From Hymenobacter metallilatus (GTDB taxonomy: Bacteria; Bacteroidota; Bacteroidia; Cytophagales; Hymenobacteraceae), in assembly GCF_003944705.1 (NCBI RefSeq), contig NZ_RWIS01000014.1, forward strand, positions 89,918-153,917: a stretch of DNA of 64,000 bases, given 5' to 3'. The position numbers were made by a program, and so were the translations under genes. Positions 42,804 to 51,709 of this stretch are shown here, in pieces (within the stretch, counting starts at the first letter, position 1; every line of letters starts with the position of its first letter). The notes under the pieces are model-generated. The model saw only the letters and a program-made list of their open reading frames with translations, ran no database searches and was not told the origin of the DNA.

Positions 42804-44129
42804 ATGCCCACTCAACTCGGTTTGCGCGCCAACTGGCGGCAGTTCGCGCTGCTGGTGCTCGTCAACGCCTTCGTGGGCGGCATGGTGGGGCTGGAACGCA
42901 CCATTCTGCCCCGGCTGGCTGAGCAGGAGTTTCACCTGGTGGCGCGCTCGGCCATTCTGTCCTTCATCGTGGTGTTCGGCTTGACTAAGGCCGTGGCTAA
43001 CTACTACGCCGGCGCCTGGGCCGGGCGGATGGGACGCAAAAACCTGCTGGTGCTGGGCTGGGCCTTCGGGCTGCCCGTGCCATTGTTGTTGCTCTGGGCC
43101 CCGAGCTGGGGCTGGGTGATTTTCGCCAACGTGCTGCTGGGCCTGAACCAGGGCCTGGCCTGGTCGAGCACGGTGGTCATGAAAATGGACCTGGTAGGGC
43201 CGAAACAGCGCGGCCTGGCCATGGGCCTAAACGAGTCGGCTGGCTACCTGGCCGTGGGGGCTACCGCCTTTGCCTCCGGGTGGCTGGCCACGGAGTACGG
43301 TCTGCGCCCTTATCCGTTTTATCTGGGCATTTCCTTGGCGGTGCTGGGGCTGCTGGGCAGCCTGCTGGTGCGCGACACCCGAGTTCACGTGGCCCTGGAA
43401 GCGGCGCAGGCCCCCGCCACGCCGACCGGCCCCCGCCTGTCGTTCTGGGACGTAAGCTGGCGGCACCCCAACCTGGGCTCCGTGACGCAGGCGGGCTTAA
43501 TCAACAACCTCAACGACGGCTTGGTGTGGGGCCTGCTGCCGCTGCTGCTGGCCAGCAAGGGCTTCACACTGACGCAGATTGGTACGGTGGCGGCCGTGTA
43601 CCCGGCCGTGTGGGGCCTGGGCCAGCTGCTGACGGGCCCGCTGGCCGACCGGCTCTGCAAGAAAGACCTGCTCTTCTGGGGTATGCTGCTGCAAGGAGTC
43701 GTGCTGCTGGCCATGCTGTTTACCGACACCTACCCCGCCTTTGTGCTGCTGGCGGCGCTGCTCGGCGCGGGCACGGCCCTGGTGTACCCCACGTTTCTGG
43801 CGGCGGTGGCCGAATACGCCCCGGCCCCGCAGCGGGCGCGCAGCGTGGGCATCTTCCGCTTCTGGCGCGACATGGGCTATGCCATCGGGGCGCTGCTGAC
43901 GGGCGGGCTGGCCGATGCGTTCGGGCTCCCAGCGGCGCTGGCGGCCATCGGGGGCCTCACGGTGGTTTCGGCGGTGGTTATTCAGCGGCGAATGTCGTGC
44001 GCGCCCAAGGCCAATGCCTCAGGGGTGCCCCGTTCCTGCCCGGCACCCACGGCGCCGGAGCAGCCGGTGGTGACAGGGCCGCGATGGTCATTTCAACCCC
44101 GAGCAGGTTGGGACTTGACGCTCAGCTAA
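42804..44129 (+). CDS. MFS transporter in sulfur operon
   Basis: A 441-residue permease with 12 hydrophobic segments. The start is either MPTQLGLRANWRQF (42804) or MFVVIKQSYK (42774); the family N-terminus favours the first. Motif A is seen as AGAWAGRMGRKNLLVLGWAF, and GPLADRLCKKDLLFWG marks the second half. The C-terminus is an odd Pro/Cys-containing tail of about 50 residues. Substrate unknown; by place, a sulfur compound or heavy-metal-linked ion is possible. Confidence 0.85.
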   Translation: MPTQLGLRANWRQFALLVLVNAFVGGMVGLERTILPRLAEQEFHLVARSAILSFIVVFGLTKAVANYYAGAWAGRMGRKNLLVLGWAFGLPVPLLLLWAPSWGWVIFANVLLGLNQGLAWSSTVVMKMDLVGPKQRGLAMGLNESAGYLAVGATAFASGWLATEYGLRPYPFYLGISLAVLGLLGSLLVRDTRVHVALEAAQAPATPTGPRLSFWDVSWRHPNLGSVTQAGLINNLNDGLVWGLLPLLLASKGFTLTQIGTVAAVYPAVWGLGQLLTGPLADRLCKKDLLFWGMLLQGVVLLAMLFTDTYPAFVLLAALLGAGTALVYPTFLAAVAEYAPAPQRARSVGIFRFWRDMGYAIGALLTGGLADAFGLPAALAAIGGLTVVSAVVIQRRMSCAPKANASGVPRSCPAPTAPEQPVVTGPRWSFQPRAGWDLTLS

Positions 44130-44135
44130 GCGGCC

Positions 44136-44411
44136 TCAGTTCTCGCCCAGCTGGCAGGTGGCCAGTTGCCGGCGATGTACCCGAAAGCGCCACAGGCCGA
44201 CTGCCAGCACCAGGGCCGCCACGGCCAGCGCCGAGTAGCCCAGCCGCCCGCCCCGCTCGGGGTGAAATTGCAGCAAGGCCAGCCCAAAGCCCACCAGTGC
44301 CAGACTGGTGCGCACGTAGGTCAGCAAAGTACGCTCGTTGGCCAGGCGGGTGCGCTGCAAGGCCAGTTGGTCCGAAAGAGGAAGTGAAGGGATGGGAGTT
44401 GTCGCAGACAT
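44136..44411 (-). CDS. DUF202 (YidH-like) membrane protein
   Basis: A 91-residue protein starting MSATTPIPSLPLSDQLALQR. The signature RLANERTLLTYVRTSLALVG precedes two hydrophobic segments (LALLQFHPERGG spacer then YSALAVAALVLAVGLWRF) and a basic tail. The family is small inner-membrane proteins of unknown function. It is 18 bases downstream of the MBL gene on the same strand and converges with the MFS gene by 7 bases. Confidence 0.88.
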   Translation of the reverse strand: MSATTPIPSLPLSDQLALQRTRLANERTLLTYVRTSLALVGFGLALLQFHPERGGRLGYSALAVAALVLAVGLWRFRVHRRQLATCQLGEN

Positions 44412-44428
44412 CAGAACAGAGGGAGAGA

Positions 44429-45091
44429 CTACGCAAGGGTAATGGCATCGCCCGGCTCGCCCAGGCGATGAAATACGATACCTTGCTTTTCGAAATAGGG
44501 CCCGTAATTCTCGTAGCGCTGCTGCACGAAGAAGGGCTTGAGGTAGCCATCGTGCACCGGCAGAATCTGCCTGGGCCGCATCTTCAGGGCAAAGTCGGCC
44601 ACTACCAGTTCCGTGAGGAAGGGCGCGGTGACGGGCAGCACTAGCAACTCTATCCCCGCAAACTGGAGAAGGTTCCCAGCGAAGGAATCGGCGGGGTTCA
44701 ACACCTTGCCATTCACCAGCCAAGCCGTCATTTGGGGCAGCGGGCTATCGAGAATGGCCTCGTGCTGCACCGGGATGGCCAGCAGCTGAAACGCGCCTAA
44801 ATCCAGCGGACCTTCCTCGTGAATTTGCACCGTCAGACCGTGCGCTTTCAGTTTGGCGGCCACTTCGCGGTTGGAAACGATGACGGCCTGGCGCAGGGCC
44901 ACGATTTTCTGCAGCGCTTCCACGTCGAGGTGGTCGGGGTGGTCGTGGGTGATGAGGACGACGGAAACGTCCTTGAAAACCTCGGGCTTGACCAGGCCTT
45001 CGTTGAAAGAAAACTTGCCGGGGTCGAAGAGGATTTGCTGGCCGTCCAGCTCGAACAACAGGCAGGAGTGGATGTATTTGGTGATGCGCAT
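44429..45091 (-). CDS. MBL-fold metallohydrolase (UlaG-like)
   Basis: A 220-residue cytosolic hydrolase starting MRITKYIHSCLLFELDGQQI. It has FDPGKFSFNEG, VLITHDHPDHLDVEAL (the HxHxDH metal site), and MRPRQILPVHDGYLKPFFV near the end. The compact size and the initial H-S-C region match UlaG-like or L-ascorbate-6-phosphate lactonase relatives, a broad group. It lies in a minus-strand run beginning with the thiosulfate dehydrogenase; a functional link is not shown. Confidence 0.88.
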   Translation of the reverse strand: MRITKYIHSCLLFELDGQQILFDPGKFSFNEGLVKPEVFKDVSVVLITHDHPDHLDVEALQKIVALRQAVIVSNREVAAKLKAHGLTVQIHEEGPLDLGAFQLLAIPVQHEAILDSPLPQMTAWLVNGKVLNPADSFAGNLLQFAGIELLVLPVTAPFLTELVVADFALKMRPRQILPVHDGYLKPFFVQQRYENYGPYFEKQGIVFHRLGEPGDAITLA

Positions 45092-45154
45092 GGCGTTGGG
45101 AAAGGCAGGCTGTTAGACAAGTACGCGCCGCTGGCCGGCACGTTCCCAATTGGT

Positions 45155-45799
45155 TCAGTCGCCCAGCCAGCGGTCGGCCACTAGGCCCAGGGCGTAGTTG
45201 AGCTGCACGAGCAGCAGCAGGATAGCCCCGGCATACACGCTCACGAAGCACAGCCCGGCCGCCGCCGCGTAGAGCACCTGCATCAGCCCGATGCGGCGCA
45301 CCAACGCCCGACTCACGGCCGCATCCACGGCCCGCAAGAGGCTGTGCCGCTCGGCGTAGCGGTAGCTGCCCAGCAGGGCCGCTCCCACCAGCAGCAGGTT
45401 GGCCCAGTACACCAGCACCGCCCCGCGCAGGGGGAAATGGGTGGTGAGAAACGCCGTGGAAAACGTCAGCAGCCCCACCACCAGCAGAAAGGCAATGTGC
45501 CACCAGGCCAGCCGCCGGTCGCTGTGCTCCAGGTAGGTGAACTGCGTACTCTGGCACACCCAAAAGATGCCCAGCGACAGGAACCCCAGCACGTAGCCCC
45601 CGATGCTGGGCAGTAGCTCCAGCAAGGCCGGCCCCACGTCGGCCTCGGTGCGCACGAGGGCGGCGGCCGGCACCCGCAGGTTGAGCACGAGCAGGGTCAT
45701 GGCGATGGAAAACACGCCGTCGCTGAGCGACTCGATGCGGCGCAGGTTTTGGGCCGCCACGGCGGTGTAGGCTACGGGCGGGGCGTGCGGCGCGGCCAC
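45155..45799 (-). CDS. TMEM175-family potassium channel (DUF1211)
   Basis: A 214-residue membrane protein with the family signature RRIESLSDGVFSIAMTLLVL near residue 20 (FSD of the pore helix appears as LSD). Six helices in total; the end has LQVLYAAAAGLCFVSVYAGA. Family members are potassium channels. The start codon is GTG at 45799; there is no ATG before the signature. It follows the small basic protein by 3 bases. Confidence 0.88.
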   Translation of the reverse strand: MAAPHAPPVAYTAVAAQNLRRIESLSDGVFSIAMTLLVLNLRVPAAALVRTEADVGPALLELLPSIGGYVLGFLSLGIFWVCQSTQFTYLEHSDRRLAWWHIAFLLVVGLLTFSTAFLTTHFPLRGAVLVYWANLLLVGAALLGSYRYAERHSLLRAVDAAVSRALVRRIGLMQVLYAAAAGLCFVSVYAGAILLLLVQLNYALGLVADRWLGD

Positions 45800-45802
45800 G
45801 GG

Positions 45803-46051
45803 CTAACGGGGCGAAGCCGTCCGGCGGTGGTCCCGCTTGTCGTCTTTTTTGACCAGCTTGGGCTCTTTGCTCAGGCTTTCGCCGTGCGTGACGTGGCCGT
45901 CGTGCCGGGCGCGCCGGTTTTCGCGCACCATTTTGGCGTCGACTTTGCCCTCTTTTTTGAGCATCTTATCGCCCTGCTGGGCGTGCGTGGTCAGGCTAAG
46001 GCCCAACAGGGCGAGCGCGGCGGCGAAGGAAAAACGGCGGGTTGGGGACAT
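45803..46051 (-). CDS. Small secreted basic protein
   Basis: An 82-residue protein with signal MSPTRRFSFAAALALLGLSL cut near THAQQ. The mature part is rich in Lys, Arg, Asp and His (KMLKKEGKVDAKMVRENRRA, HDGHVTHGESLSKEPKLVKK), without cysteines. It may bind anions or act as a scaffold; no family recognised. It lies between the oxidase and the channel genes. Confidence 0.72.
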   Translation of the reverse strand: MSPTRRFSFAAALALLGLSLTTHAQQGDKMLKKEGKVDAKMVRENRRARHDGHVTHGESLSKEPKLVKKDDKRDHRRTASPR

Positions 46052-46131
46052 CGGAGCAGCGAAAAAGTACGGGGTTAAATGTAGGGCCTGGCCCTTTTAG
46101 TAGCGGGAAAACCAGGTGGTTTCGGGGGAAA

Positions 46132-48012
46132 TTATTCTCCGCGGGCCTGGCTTGGCAGGGCCTGCTCCTGCGGCAGGTTCGACTCCGGGGTTTGGGAGAA
46201 GGGCACGGTTTGGGGGATGAAGTCGGCCGCTGCGCCGGGCTTGCTGTAGTCATAGGGCCAGCGGTACACGGCCGGAATTTCGCCCGGCCAGTTGCCGTGG
46301 GGCGTGTCCACGGGCGTGGTCCACTCCAGCGTGGTCGAGTTCCACGGGTTCTGGGTGGCGCGGCGGCCCCGCCACATGCTGTAGAAGAAGTTGAACAGGA
46401 ACACGAACTGCGCCAGGAATACCACGATGGCCGCCAGCGAAATCAGTCGGTTCAGGTCGGCAAACTGCGAGAACATGTCGAAGCCCGTCCAGGAGTAGTA
46501 GCGGCGCGGGAAGCCGGCAATGCCCAGGTAGTGCATGGGCATGAACACCAGGTACACGCCCACGAAGGTGAGCCAGAAATGCAGGTTGCCCAGCTTCTCG
46601 TTCAGCATGCGCCCGAACAGCTTCGGGAACCAGTGGTACACGCCCGCAAACATGCCGAAGAAGGCCGCCGAGCCCATCACCAGGTGAAAGTGGGCCACCA
46701 CGAAGTAGGTGTTGTGCAGCTGGATGTCGAGCGTGGCGTTGCCCAGCACGATGCCCGTGAGGCCGCCGGCCACGAACAAGCTCACGAAGCCGATGCTGAA
46801 GAGCATGGCCGTGGTGAAGCGGATGTTGCCCCGCCAGAGCGTGGCCAGCCAGTTAAACGTCTTCACCGCCGAGGGCACGGCGATAATCAGGGTCAGGAAC
46901 ATGAACACCGAGCCCAGGAAGGGGTTCATGCCCGTCACGAACATGTGGTGGCCCCACACCACGAACGAGAGCAGCAGGATGCCCGCCAGCGAGCCAATCA
47001 TGGCCCGGTAGCCGAAAATGGGCTTGCGGGCGTTGGTGGCCAGGATTTCCGACACGATGCCCATGCCCGGCATAATCACGATGTACACCTCGGGGTGCCC
47101 CAGAAACCAGAACAGGTGCTGGTAGAGCACCGGCGAGCCGCCCTGGTTGCTGAGCGCCTGCCCGGCGATGTAGATGTCGGAGAGGAAGAACGAGGTGCCA
47201 AACGAGCGGTCGAACACGAGCAGCAGCAGCGCGGCCAGCAGCACCGGAAACGTGAGCACCCCCAGAATGGCCGTCATCAGAAACGCCCAGATGGTGAGCG
47301 GCAGCTTGGTCAGGCTCATGCCCCGGGTGCGCAGGTTGAGAATGGTGGTGATGTAGTTCACGCCGCCCAGCAGCGTGCTCACCACGAAGAGCACCATGCT
47401 CACGAGCCAGAGCGTCTGGCCCAGGCCCGAGCCGGCAATGGCCTGCGGCAGGGCCGAAAGCGGCGGGTACACCGTCCAGCCGCCGGCCGCCGGGCCGGTT
47501 TCCACGAAGAGCGAGGCAAACATGACGGCGCTCGACAGGAAGAAAAACCAGTACGAGAGCATGTTCATGAAGCCCGAGGCCATGTCCCGCGCCCCAATCT
47601 GCAGGGGAATGAGCAGGTTGGAAAACGTGCCGCTGAGGCCCGCCGTGAGCACGAAAAACAGCATGATGGTGCCGTGCATCGTCACCAGGGCCAGGTAAAA
47701 CTCGGGGTTGAGCTTGCCCTCCACAATCCAGTGGCCCAGCACCGGCCGCAGCCACGCCATCGAGCCTTCCGGCCAGCCCAGCTGCAGGCGAAACAGCGTG
47801 GAGAGCGTGCCCGCCACCAGCGCCCAGGCCATGCCCGTGAGCAGGTACTGCTTGGCAATGGTCTTGTGGTCCTGGCTAAACACGTAGCGAAACAGCCACG
47901 ACGGCGTTTCGGGGGCCTCATGGGCCGTCGCAGCATCGGCTGCGACGGGCACGGGAACCGCTAGGGAGCCCGCAGCGGGGTCCGGCAGGGGCATAAGGGG
48001 GAAGTCAGCCAT
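46132..48012 (-). CDS. Cytochrome c oxidase subunit I (orphan)
   Basis: A 626-residue heme-copper oxidase catalytic subunit. ATG 48012 begins MADFPLMPLPDPAAGSLAVP. Heme and CuB ligands are present: VTMHGTIMLFF (heme a His), FWFLGHPEVYIVIMPGMG (CuB His, cross-linked Tyr, D-path Glu), VVWGHHMFVTGMNP (CuB His pair) and HNTYFVVAHFHLVMGSAAFF (heme a3 and a His). The Glu of GHPEVY marks an A-type enzyme. No subunit II, III or heme-insertion gene is next to it, unusual for cox1. Its neighbours are two solute-binding proteins and, upstream, a thiosulfate dehydrogenase. Confidence 0.95.
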   Translation of the reverse strand: MADFPLMPLPDPAAGSLAVPVPVAADAATAHEAPETPSWLFRYVFSQDHKTIAKQYLLTGMAWALVAGTLSTLFRLQLGWPEGSMAWLRPVLGHWIVEGKLNPEFYLALVTMHGTIMLFFVLTAGLSGTFSNLLIPLQIGARDMASGFMNMLSYWFFFLSSAVMFASLFVETGPAAGGWTVYPPLSALPQAIAGSGLGQTLWLVSMVLFVVSTLLGGVNYITTILNLRTRGMSLTKLPLTIWAFLMTAILGVLTFPVLLAALLLLVFDRSFGTSFFLSDIYIAGQALSNQGGSPVLYQHLFWFLGHPEVYIVIMPGMGIVSEILATNARKPIFGYRAMIGSLAGILLLSFVVWGHHMFVTGMNPFLGSVFMFLTLIIAVPSAVKTFNWLATLWRGNIRFTTAMLFSIGFVSLFVAGGLTGIVLGNATLDIQLHNTYFVVAHFHLVMGSAAFFGMFAGVYHWFPKLFGRMLNEKLGNLHFWLTFVGVYLVFMPMHYLGIAGFPRRYYSWTGFDMFSQFADLNRLISLAAIVVFLAQFVFLFNFFYSMWRGRRATQNPWNSTTLEWTTPVDTPHGNWPGEIPAVYRWPYDYSKPGAAADFIPQTVPFSQTPESNLPQEQALPSQARGE

Positions 48013-48087
48013 GGCGTACGGCGATAAAAGCGTGAAACACAAAGAGACTGGTAACCCGGCCCGCCCGGTGCCCGGCCGTGAGCAGCC

Positions 48088-48852
48088 CTATTCCCAGCCG
48101 TGGCGGCGGAAAATGCCGTGCCCCTCGGTCGACTGCAGAAAGGCCACGAACTGCCGGGCCGTGGCCGCCTGGGTGGTGCGCTGGGTCAGGGCGATGGGCG
48201 TGCCCCGGTACACGCGCTGGCCGCGGGGCAGGCGCACCAGGGCCGAGCCAGGCAGGCGCGGCTGCCAGGAGGCGTAGGTAATCCAGGCGTCGTAGTCCTG
48301 GGGCTTTTGCTGCCAGAGGTCCACGGCCTCGGCGCTGGTTTTCACCGACGTTTTGGTGTTGTGCTGCAGGTTGGCGATGAGGGCGCTGCTGCGGGCCATG
48401 TCCTCGGTCATGCCCATCTGGCCGGCCCCGTTCACGTCGAGCAGGCGCACGCCGGGCCGGGCCAGGTCTTCGAGCCGCTTGATGTGCAGCGGGTTGCCGG
48501 CGCGCACCAGCACCGCCGACTCGCGGGCGTAGAGGCTGGTGCGGCTGGCTTCGTCGAGGAAGCCGGGGTGAGCCAGCGCCGTTTGGGTGAGCATGTACTC
48601 GGCCCCGCCGTACACCACGTCGGCATCCTGCTGGGCCTGTTCGAACCACTTGGGCTCGGGGCCGGCCGTGACCTCTACCGCCAGGCCGGTTTGCTTGGTG
48701 AAGGCGGCAGCGCACTCCTTCATGGCCGTGGCCGGGCCGCCGGGGCCGTACACGTGCAGGGTTTGGGCGGCGGCCGGCGCGGCCGCGAGCAGAGCAGGAG
48801 ACATGAGCAATAGCGCGAAGCGGCGGAGCAGGGTGAGCAGGGACGTTTTCAT
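48088..48852 (-). CDS. AcfC-like periplasmic solute-binding protein
   Basis: A 254-residue secreted binding protein. ATG 48852 starts a signal peptide (MKTSLLTLLRRFALLLMSPA, ending near AAAQT). The core reads LHVYGPGGPATAMKECAAAF, VTAGPEPKWFEQAQQDADVV and YGGAEYMLTQTALAH, the pattern of accessory colonization factor AcfC and related sulfate- or molybdate-type binders. It ends with TRQ-like helices and FRRHGWE. It is followed by the oxidase subunit gene and preceded by another binding protein; no permease or ATPase is nearby. Confidence 0.85.
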   Translation of the reverse strand: MKTSLLTLLRRFALLLMSPALLAAAPAAAQTLHVYGPGGPATAMKECAAAFTKQTGLAVEVTAGPEPKWFEQAQQDADVVYGGAEYMLTQTALAHPGFLDEASRTSLYARESAVLVRAGNPLHIKRLEDLARPGVRLLDVNGAGQMGMTEDMARSSALIANLQHNTKTSVKTSAEAVDLWQQKPQDYDAWITYASWQPRLPGSALVRLPRGQRVYRGTPIALTQRTTQAATARQFVAFLQSTEGHGIFRRHGWE

Positions 48853-48865
48853 GGGTAGCAAGGCG

Positions 48866-49822
48866 TTACTTAACGGGCGGCAAAAAGCCGTATTTCTGGT
48901 ACACGGCCTGCCCGGCGGGGCTGTTCAGGAAGGCCACGAAGTCCTCGGCTGCCTTGGCGTGGGGCGCGGCTTTCATCACCCCGGCCACGTAGTTGGCCAG
49001 GATGTTTTCCTTGGCCGGGATGGCCACGGTTTCCACCGGGTGGCCCAGCATTTTCTGATAAAAGGCCTCCGTGTACCACACCGGGGCCGCGTCGGACTGG
49101 TCATACAGCACCCGCAGGGGCGACTGGCGGTGGTGAATCTGGGTCAGGTAGGTGCTGCCGGCTTTCACTTTGGTGGTCATCACGGCCGTTTTCAGGGCCG
49201 CGCCGCCGGCCTTCTCGTACGATTCCTCGATGCGCTTGCCGATGCCTTCCCATTCGGGGTTGGGCATGCTCACCCGCACCTCGGGCCGGCCCAGGTCGCG
49301 CAGGCTGGTCACCTTCTTGGGGTTGCCCTGGCGCACCAGGATGGCCAGCCGGTTCTGGGCGTAGCTGGTGGTGCGGGCAAACCACTCCGGCGTCATGTCC
49401 ATGCGGTTTTTGCCGGCCGCGTACACGTCGGGCTTCAGCTCGATGCGCATATTGCCCAGCACCAGGCTACCCTGCGCAATCTGCTGGGCCAGGATGCCGG
49501 GCGGCAGCGTCTCCACGAAAATCCGCACGTACTCGGGGTGGGCCTTGCGAAATTCCTTCAGCAGGTCATCGAGCACCATGAACTGGTTGCCCCCGAAAAA
49601 CACCACCAGCTGCGGGTCCACCACGTCGCCGTAGAGGTCGGGCGCATTGTCGATGCCCGGCACCGTGAAGGGCACCCCGGCCTGAAACGGCGCATTCCAG
49701 GGCGGGTCGAAGCGGTGGGCCGGCTCGGGCGGCGTGGGCTTTTGGGTGGGCATGGTCTGGGCGGAAAGGGCAGCCGGGGCGGCCAGTGCCAGCGCCAGCA
49801 GCAGGTGCGGAAGGAGTTTCAT
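48866..49822 (-). CDS. ModA/extracellular solute-binding-like protein
   Basis: A 318-residue secreted protein. Signal MKLLPHLLLALALAAPAALS is followed by VVFFGGNQFMVLDDLLKEFR, PPGILAQQIAQGSLVLGNMR, LAILVRQGNPKKVTSLRDLG and EDFVAFLNSPAGQAVYQKYG, the two-domain plan of type-2 solute-binding proteins (molybdate/tungstate or oxyanion class). Its start is 56 bases after the DsrE-like stop. Absence of an ABC permease suggests a carrier, chaperone or sensor role rather than uptake. Confidence 0.82.
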   Translation of the reverse strand: MKLLPHLLLALALAAPAALSAQTMPTQKPTPPEPAHRFDPPWNAPFQAGVPFTVPGIDNAPDLYGDVVDPQLVVFFGGNQFMVLDDLLKEFRKAHPEYVRIFVETLPPGILAQQIAQGSLVLGNMRIELKPDVYAAGKNRMDMTPEWFARTTSYAQNRLAILVRQGNPKKVTSLRDLGRPEVRVSMPNPEWEGIGKRIEESYEKAGGAALKTAVMTTKVKAGSTYLTQIHHRQSPLRVLYDQSDAAPVWYTEAFYQKMLGHPVETVAIPAKENILANYVAGVMKAAPHAKAAEDFVAFLNSPAGQAVYQKYGFLPPVK

Positions 49823-49877
49823 GGGGTTGGGGTAAGGAAAGCGGAGAAAAGCACGAAAGCCGCGGGGAGCCCGGCGC

Positions 49878-50372
49878 TTACGGGTGCACCAGCGACCAGC
49901 CCTGGGCCTGGCGGATAATCAGCTCACCGTTGCCGCTGGGCACGTAGGAAATCAGGGGCAGCAGCTCGTCCTTGCTGATTTTCCTTTCCTTCAGCGTGTT
50001 TAGGCACTGGGCCAGAATCACGCCTTTCTGCTTGAGGGCCGTGAGCTGGGCTTCGTAGGGCTGGTCCTTGCGGTAGAGCGCGGTGCCCCCGCCGAAGGCA
50101 ATCAGCTCCACGGTGAGCTTGCCTTTCAGCCGCGTATCCTCCAGCGCGTTGCCGATGTTGCGCAGCGTCTGCTGGATGAGCTTGGGGTCGTCGCTGTCGA
50201 GCTGGTAGATGACGTGGTACTGGGCCTGGTCGGCCGTAGCCCCCTGGAAGGTGCCTTTCTGAAAGGCTTCGCGGTCATTCATGGCGGTGGCATTCGTGGT
50301 GGCGGTTGTCTGGGCTCGGGCCGAAAGGGTGAGGCCGGCGAGCAGCGCGGCGGTCAGCAGCAGGTGTTTCAT
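49878..50372 (-). CDS. Periplasmic DsrE-like protein
   Basis: A 164-residue protein with signal peptide MKHLLLTAALLAGLTLSARA. The mature part has YHVIYQLDSDDPKLIQQTLR, KLTVELIAFGGGTALYRKDQ and KQKGVILAQCLNTLKERKIS, the DsrE/F fold with one Cys in the place of the sulfur-binding Cys (LAQCLNTL). DsrE-type proteins carry persulfide sulfur. A secreted DsrE next to a thiosulfate dehydrogenase suggests handling of sulfur in the periplasm. Confidence 0.82.
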   Translation of the reverse strand: MKHLLLTAALLAGLTLSARAQTTATTNATAMNDREAFQKGTFQGATADQAQYHVIYQLDSDDPKLIQQTLRNIGNALEDTRLKGKLTVELIAFGGGTALYRKDQPYEAQLTALKQKGVILAQCLNTLKERKISKDELLPLISYVPSGNGELIIRQAQGWSLVHP

Positions 50373-50450
50373 GGGAATTGGGGTAAGAGCACCGGCCGAA
50401 CGGGGTGCGGGTTGCGTGAAAACGAGAGGCGATGATGGACTTGAGCAAGG

Positions 50451-51569
50451 CTACTCGCCGCCCTTCCTGCCCACTTCCATCGCCGCGTAGGGACCAAACT
50501 GGTGTTGGTGCTGCGTGAACTGGTCGGTGTAGGGCGGGTAGGGGCAGTCGGCGGGCTTCTTTTTCAGGTTGGGGTAATCCTTTTCCAGGTGGGCCATGCG
50601 CGGCCGGGGCAGCGAGTTGATGTAGGCCGCCACGTCGTAGGCGGCATCATCGGTGAGGATGGTGTGCTCGGCCGTGGCCCCGAAGGGCATGTTGGCCTTG
50701 ATAAAGCGGGCCGCCGTTTGCAGGCGGTGCATGCCGGCCCCGTCGTTGTAGCTGTCTGGCCCCCACAGCGGCGGGTACTGGTAGCCATCGGCGGCCAGCG
50801 TCCCATTCAGGTGGCCCTGGCCATTGGCCCCGTGGCAGCTGGCGCACTGCTGGGCGAAGACGATTTTGCCCTGCCCCAAATTCGCCTCGCGGTTGGGCAT
50901 GGTCATTTTCACAAAGCCCTGGCCCTTCACCTTCTCCCCCACCGGCACCTGGCGGCCCAGCCATTTCATGTACGTCACCATGGCCTTCATTTCCTTCCCA
51001 TCCAGCGGCAGGGGCCGGCCGTTGAGGCTGCGCGTCATGCAGCCGTTGATGCGGTCCTCCAGGGTGCTGATGGCATCCTCGCGCCCTTTGTAGGTGGGGT
51101 AAATGCCCCAGATGCCCACGTAGGGGGCCGAAAACGCCTTCTGGCCGGCCTGCAGGTGGCAGTTCTGACAGGCCAGGTTGCTGCCGGCCAGCCGCAGGGC
51201 CGGGTTGGCCACCTGCGGGCCGAGGTAGTGGGCGGTGTGGGCAATCAGCTCGTAGCCGTAGCGGATGAGCTGGCCCTCCGGGTCGGGCTTCACGCTATCC
51301 AGCAGAAAGCGGGCGGGCAGGAAGAAATCGGTTTTGCCCGCTTCGGCCCCGCTGGCGACGGCCGGTTCGCCCGCGGCGGCGGCCGTCGTCGTGGCTGGGG
51401 CATCAGCCAGCAGGTCGGGTGTTTTGGGGTTGAAGATGACGACGTAGGCCGTCACGGCTACCACCAGCACCATCAGGGCAATCACCCAGGTCAGCAGGCC
51501 GGCGATTTTGATGAAGGCCTGCTTGTCTTCCGGCTGCAGGCGAGGCGAGGGGTCGGGAGTGGTTTCCAT
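50451..51569 (-). CDS. Thiosulfate dehydrogenase TsdA-like, membrane-anchored diheme cytochrome
   Basis: A 372-residue periplasmic cytochrome with N-terminal anchor (IAGLLTWVIALMVLVVAVTA). Two heme-binding sites: CQNCH (residues 134-138) and CASCH (242-246). The TsdA pattern is clear: LAGSNLACQNCHLQAGQKAF, YVGIWGIYPTYKGREDAIST, LEDRINGCMTRSLNGRPLPL (with the Cys at 177 as heme 1 ligand candidate) and KEMKAMVTYMKWLG. TsdA oxidises thiosulfate to tetrathionate, or the reverse. It is the first gene of a minus-strand run that reaches the orphan oxidase subunit I, suggesting electron flow from thiosulfate to oxygen. Confidence 0.92.
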   Translation of the reverse strand: METTPDPSPRLQPEDKQAFIKIAGLLTWVIALMVLVVAVTAYVVIFNPKTPDLLADAPATTTAAAAGEPAVASGAEAGKTDFFLPARFLLDSVKPDPEGQLIRYGYELIAHTAHYLGPQVANPALRLAGSNLACQNCHLQAGQKAFSAPYVGIWGIYPTYKGREDAISTLEDRINGCMTRSLNGRPLPLDGKEMKAMVTYMKWLGRQVPVGEKVKGQGFVKMTMPNREANLGQGKIVFAQQCASCHGANGQGHLNGTLAADGYQYPPLWGPDSYNDGAGMHRLQTAARFIKANMPFGATAEHTILTDDAAYDVAAYINSLPRPRMAHLEKDYPNLKKKPADCPYPPYTDQFTQHQHQFGPYAAMEVGRKGGE

Positions 51570-51709
51570 GAGGCCAGGGAGAGAGGTGAAACAGGCGGCA
51601 AAGGCCAGCCAGCGCGCAAAACATATTGTTTTACGGAATGCAGACAGTCAATGAGTTAAATCGGACAAAGCAGGCGCTACCATTCGGCCGCTCTGCCCCG
51701 GTTAGGCAG

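Noticed and set aside
46042..47964. Very long plus-strand frame (640 codons) opposite cytochrome oxidase
   Set aside because: Composition is His/Arg/Gln-rich without any fold; it is a high-GC shadow of cox1.
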